A stretch of 8,897 nucleotides of DNA from Candidatus Aminicenantota bacterium (GTDB lineage Bacteria > Acidobacteriota > Aminicenantia > Aminicenantales > Aminicenantaceae): positions 1-8,897 of the forward strand of contig DAOUSP010000042.1 of assembly GCA_030627155.1 (NCBI GenBank), given 5' to 3'. Shown piece by piece: positions 6,888-8,897 of the stretch. Numbering within the stretch: the stretch's first letter is position 1; each line of letters begins with the position of its first letter. The translations under genes were made by a program, and so were the position numbers. The notes under the pieces are model-generated. The model was given only the letters and a program-made list of their open reading frames with translations, did not search any database and was not told the DNA's origin.

Positions 6888-7006
6888 TTTAATTGTCTTT
6901 TTTTGTGTAAATTAATTGGAAAATTCCCCTTATCAATTTATATGAAAATATAATTTTTTACATGATGAAAATAATATTCACTATGATGATTTCTATATGA
7001 TGATGT

Positions 7007-7017
7007 CACAAATTGTG
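7007..7017. repeat. inverted repeat, possible activator site
   Basis: CACAA-A-TTGTG is a perfect 5-bp dyad centred at 7012, about 116 bases before the predicted sigma54 start point. That distance suits an enhancer-binding protein. It is short and lies in AT-rich sequence, so chance is possible. Confidence 0.35.
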
Positions 7018-7056
7018 TATATTCGGCAATATTCATGCAAAAAACCATGTTAAATA

Positions 7057-7073
7057 ATCTGTAACATACAGAT
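7057..7073. repeat. inverted repeat, possible activator site
   Basis: ATCTGTA-ACA-TACAGAT is a perfect 7-bp dyad centred at 7065, about 63 bases before the predicted sigma54 start point. It looks like a binding site for a dimeric regulator acting on the plus-strand gene, the divergent hppA gene, or both. The regulator is unknown. Confidence 0.45.
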
Positions 7074-7100
7074 AATAAATAAATAAAAGAAATTAATAAT

Positions 7101-7117
7101 CTGGCAAGCAATTTGCA
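7101..7117 (+). promoter_or_regulatory. sigma54 (RpoN) -24/-12 promoter
   Basis: The sequence CTGGCAAGCAATTTGCA matches the sigma54 consensus YTGGCACGNNNNTTGCW at all defined positions but one (A for the C after GGCA). The essential GG (7103-7104) and GC (7115-7116) are separated by exactly 10 bases. Transcription would start near 7128, giving a 32-base leader to the ATG at 7160. It would need an ATP-dependent enhancer-binding protein, which is not encoded in the window. A sigma70 reading (TGGCAA with TATATA) is possible but much poorer. Confidence 0.7.
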
Positions 7118-7159
7118 TAATTATATATATAGGATAACAAGACGCAAAAGGATAACACG

Positions 7160-7531
7160 ATGAAATCTCGGCTTAGCAATACAAAAAGAATTGATATGAA
7201 TATATCCCTTGTTATTCCAGGGGCAAAGGCATTCCGCTTTGCTATGGAAGACCCAAAAACCATATATTTCATAATGACAAACTTCTCATCTCCGGAAAAA
7301 CATCCTGACATTTTAACACATAAGACACTCATTAAAGATGGTGAGGAATATACATGGAGAATCGAGGTCATAGAAAAAAATTCATCTGTAATCTTTAGTA
7401 ACAATCAAGTGGAATGGTTGAATGTTGCACTTATCGAGGTCAATGGTCTAAACGGAGAAATTACAAACAGGTTGTTTTATAGAAACATCTTTTTTAATGA
7501 ATATAAGCACATTGTTGGTTCATTCAAATAG
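7160..7531 (+). CDS. hypothetical protein, 123 aa, behind a sigma54 promoter
   Basis: I do not recognise this protein. It is the only plus-strand gene I accept here. The ATG at 7160 has AAAGGA (7147-7152) seven bases upstream; a later in-frame ATG (7196) has a worse ribosome site. The product has no signal peptide, membrane segment or cysteine. After a basic start (MKSRLSNTKR), short alternating hydrophobic stretches (MNISLVIPG, TIYFIM, YTWRIEVIE, SSVIFS, VEWLNVALIEVNG) suggest a mostly beta, soluble domain. It stops 26 bp before the end of the convergent miaB gene. Support for coding comes from the Shine-Dalgarno sequence, the sigma54-type promoter and an ordinary protein-like composition. 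A 103-codon reading frame on the opposite strand has no such signals. The sigma54 promoter hints at conditional expression (nitrogen, envelope stress or motility in other bacteria), but the function is unknown. Confidence 0.72.
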   Translation: MKSRLSNTKRIDMNISLVIPGAKAFRFAMEDPKTIYFIMTNFSSPEKHPDILTHKTLIKDGEEYTWRIEVIEKNSSVIFSNNQVEWLNVALIEVNGLNGEITNRLFYRNIFFNEYKHIVGSFK

Positions 7532-7557
7532 AAAATCAAATCTATGAACGCTAAAAA

Positions 7558-8859
7558 TTATTGAATAACTACACCTTGAAGACTATATGGGCCACAGGAT
7601 AAGATTCGAACTTTTACGAATTTGCCGATGACATCTTTTTCAGAGCGAAAATTGATAACTTGATACCCTTCATTCCGGCCAGAGAAAATTTTAGGGTCTT
7701 TCTTGCTTTGTCCTGTGCAGAGGACTTTCATAGTCTGCCCAATAAGAGATTGATTCATTTTAAGCTGTAATTCTTTCTGAATGGATTGAAGCTCGATAAG
7801 CCTCTTCTTTTTCGTTTCGAGAGGTACAGAATCCTTCATTCGAGACGCAGCTGTATATGGCCTTGGAGAATATCGAAAAGAGAAAATATTGGTGAACCGA
7901 ACGGTTTGAAGAAGACTGATGGTCTCTTGAAAGTCATTATCGGTTTCACCAGGAAAGCCTACGATAATATCTGTGCTGAGGCATATGTCAGGCATTAAAT
8001 CACGTAGTATTTCGATTGTTTGAAGATATTCCTCTGTTGAATATCCTCTTTTCATCCTTTGAAGAACAGATGTTGATCCTGATTGAACAGGAAGGTGAAG
8101 CTGGCGGCAAACCTTTTCAGAATCTTTCATTGCTGCAGAAATTTCTTTAATGAAGTTTTTTGGATGAGATGTGATAAACCGTATCCATTGGATGGAATCT
8201 ATACGATCCACTTCTTTTAGTAATGAAACAAAATCTTTTCCAGTTTTAGGATCTTTATAGGAGTTTACATTCTGGCCAAGAAGCTGAATTTCCTTATAAC
8301 CTTGCTGTGCTAATGATTTGATTTCGTTTAAAATGTGATTCATCGGGCGATACTTTTCTCTACCCCTTGTGAAGGGAACAATACAAAAGGAACAAAAGTT
8401 ATTGCATCCTTCCATGATTGTTACATAAGCGCTTATAAAGCTTTCTCTGAGAGTTTGAGTATGCGGAATTTCTTTCCATTCATCATGCCAGCGAGTTGCG
8501 ATGAATTTATCTGTATTACAGGAAGATATTATTCTTGAAATCTGCCAATAATTATCAGGTCCTAAGATAAAATCAATGAACGGATTTTTGTCAAAAAGCT
8601 TGGAACGCTGTAGTTGTGCTACACAACCAGCTACACCAATAGTCAAGTTTTTTGTCTTCTTGAGGGTTCCAAGACGACCTAATAAAGAATAGAGTTTATC
8701 CTCTGATTTTTGTCGAACAGCACATGTATTTACAATGACAACATCACTTTCCTCAATTGTCTTCGCTTGTTGATATCCTGATGCGGCCAGAAGTCCAGCA
8801 ATACATTCTGAGTCGTTCTCATTCATCTGGCAGCCAAAAGTGTGAATAAAAAATTTCAT
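7558..8859 (-). CDS. miaB: tRNA-2-methylthio-N6-isopentenyladenosine synthase MiaB
   Basis: MiaB is a radical-SAM methylthiotransferase that adds a methylthio group to i6A37 of tRNAs reading codons that begin with U. The 433 residues contain all three domains. The N-terminal MTTase domain carries the auxiliary-cluster cysteines C10, C46 and C79 (TFGCQMN, VNTCAVR, AGCVAQ). The radical SAM core has CNNFCSFC (C152, C156, C159), LHLPVQSGS (255-263) and GFPGET (301-306). A C-terminal TRAM domain spans about 370-433. The SPRPYTAAS segment has Tyr where Gly is commoner. Domain order, length and CNNFCSFC favour MiaB over RimO or MtaB. Only a weak purine-rich ribosome site (AAGAGAAAGA) precedes the ATG. 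A TATAAG at 8878-8873 may be a -10, but its -35 would fall at the window edge. The substrate tRNA must first be prenylated by MiaA, which is not in this window. Confidence 0.96.
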   Translation of the reverse strand: MKFFIHTFGCQMNENDSECIAGLLAASGYQQAKTIEESDVVIVNTCAVRQKSEDKLYSLLGRLGTLKKTKNLTIGVAGCVAQLQRSKLFDKNPFIDFILGPDNYWQISRIISSCNTDKFIATRWHDEWKEIPHTQTLRESFISAYVTIMEGCNNFCSFCIVPFTRGREKYRPMNHILNEIKSLAQQGYKEIQLLGQNVNSYKDPKTGKDFVSLLKEVDRIDSIQWIRFITSHPKNFIKEISAAMKDSEKVCRQLHLPVQSGSTSVLQRMKRGYSTEEYLQTIEILRDLMPDICLSTDIIVGFPGETDNDFQETISLLQTVRFTNIFSFRYSPRPYTAASRMKDSVPLETKKKRLIELQSIQKELQLKMNQSLIGQTMKVLCTGQSKKDPKIFSGRNEGYQVINFRSEKDVIGKFVKVRILSCGPYSLQGVVIQ

Positions 8860-8897
8860 CAGTTATCTTTCTCTTATAGTTTTTTAGGTTATTTATA

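Larger units (their letters stand above)
6825..7159. other. 335-bp divergent regulatory region between hppA and the small plus-strand gene
   Basis: This very AT-rich gap contains no convincing gene. It holds the hppA promoter on the minus strand (6859-6887) and a sigma54-type promoter on the plus strand (7101-7117). Between them are two inverted repeats (7007-7017 and 7057-7073), a direct repeat TATGATGAT (6982-6990 and 6996-7004) and an AU-only hairpin with a GAAA loop (6938-6953) followed by six Ts on the plus strand. GGAA-AA-TTCC at 6918-6927 is a minor dyad. Confidence 0.7.

Noticed and set aside
6918..6930. GGAA-AA-TTCC dyad upstream of the hppA promoter as an operator
   Set aside because: The arms are 4 bp, which is expected by chance in this composition, and nothing else supports it.
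6938..6959. TTATAT-GAAA-ATATAA hairpin followed by a T-run as a plus-strand terminator
   Set aside because: The stem is entirely A/U and weak, and no plus-strand gene lies upstream to terminate. It is probably AT-rich background.
7093..7404. 103-codon open frame on the minus strand opposite the small plus-strand gene
   Set aside because: It has no ribosome site or promoter, its product is a Ser/Phe/Leu-rich string typical of antisense frames, and it covers the sigma54 promoter and ribosome site of the better-supported plus-strand gene.
7518..7549. GTTCAT...ATGAAC inverted repeat between the convergent plus-strand gene and miaB as a shared terminator
   Set aside because: The stem is only 6 bp with a 20-base loop, its left arm is inside the plus-strand gene, and no clean T-run follows on either side.
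8860..8897. Possible end of another minus-strand gene overlapping the miaB start
   Set aside because: One frame stays open from the window edge into miaB for about two dozen codons, but too little is present to show that it codes for anything.

Overview
The window is a low-GC, AT-rich stretch of bacterial chromosome. Almost all of it is core housekeeping sequence on the minus strand. Read in the direction of transcription, it runs miaB (8859-7558), a 335-bp regulatory gap with one small plus-strand gene (7160-7531), hppA (6824-4860), and then the translation operon nusA - infB - DUF503 gene - rbfA - DHH phosphoesterase (nrnA-type) - truB. truB is cut off by the left edge. The standard bacterial code fits every gene, and no tRNA, rRNA, insertion sequence, CRISPR array or phage remnant was seen.

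The DUF503-rbfA-DHH-truB order and an 'LLEC' variant of the DHH motif recall Acidobacteriota-like genomes, but this is a guess. No gene here fixes the phylum. rimP, which commonly precedes nusA, is absent from this position, and no ylxR or L7Ae-type gene lies between nusA and infB.

The operon makes the transcription factor NusA, initiation factor IF2, the 30S maturation factor RbfA, a nanoRNase/pAp-phosphatase-type enzyme and tRNA pseudouridine-55 synthase, so it joins transcription, ribosome assembly and tRNA/RNA maintenance. Two well-formed sigma70-type promoters in tandem sit in the 96 bp between hppA and nusA. hppA has its own extended -10 promoter and codes for a K+-dependent membrane pyrophosphatase whose ion-gate residues match the Na+-pumping type. 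MiaB modifies tRNA positions that read U-starting codons.

The least ordinary part is the hppA upstream gap (6825-7159) with its divergent small gene. That gene encodes an unrecognised 123-aa protein and is preceded by an almost perfect sigma54 (-24/-12) promoter with inverted repeats at enhancer-like distances. The second odd spot is the 184-bp gap before rbfA. It holds a possible 36-codon ORF with a strong Shine-Dalgarno sequence that ends two bases before the rbfA start, plus a hairpin that covers the only purine-rich stretch near rbfA.
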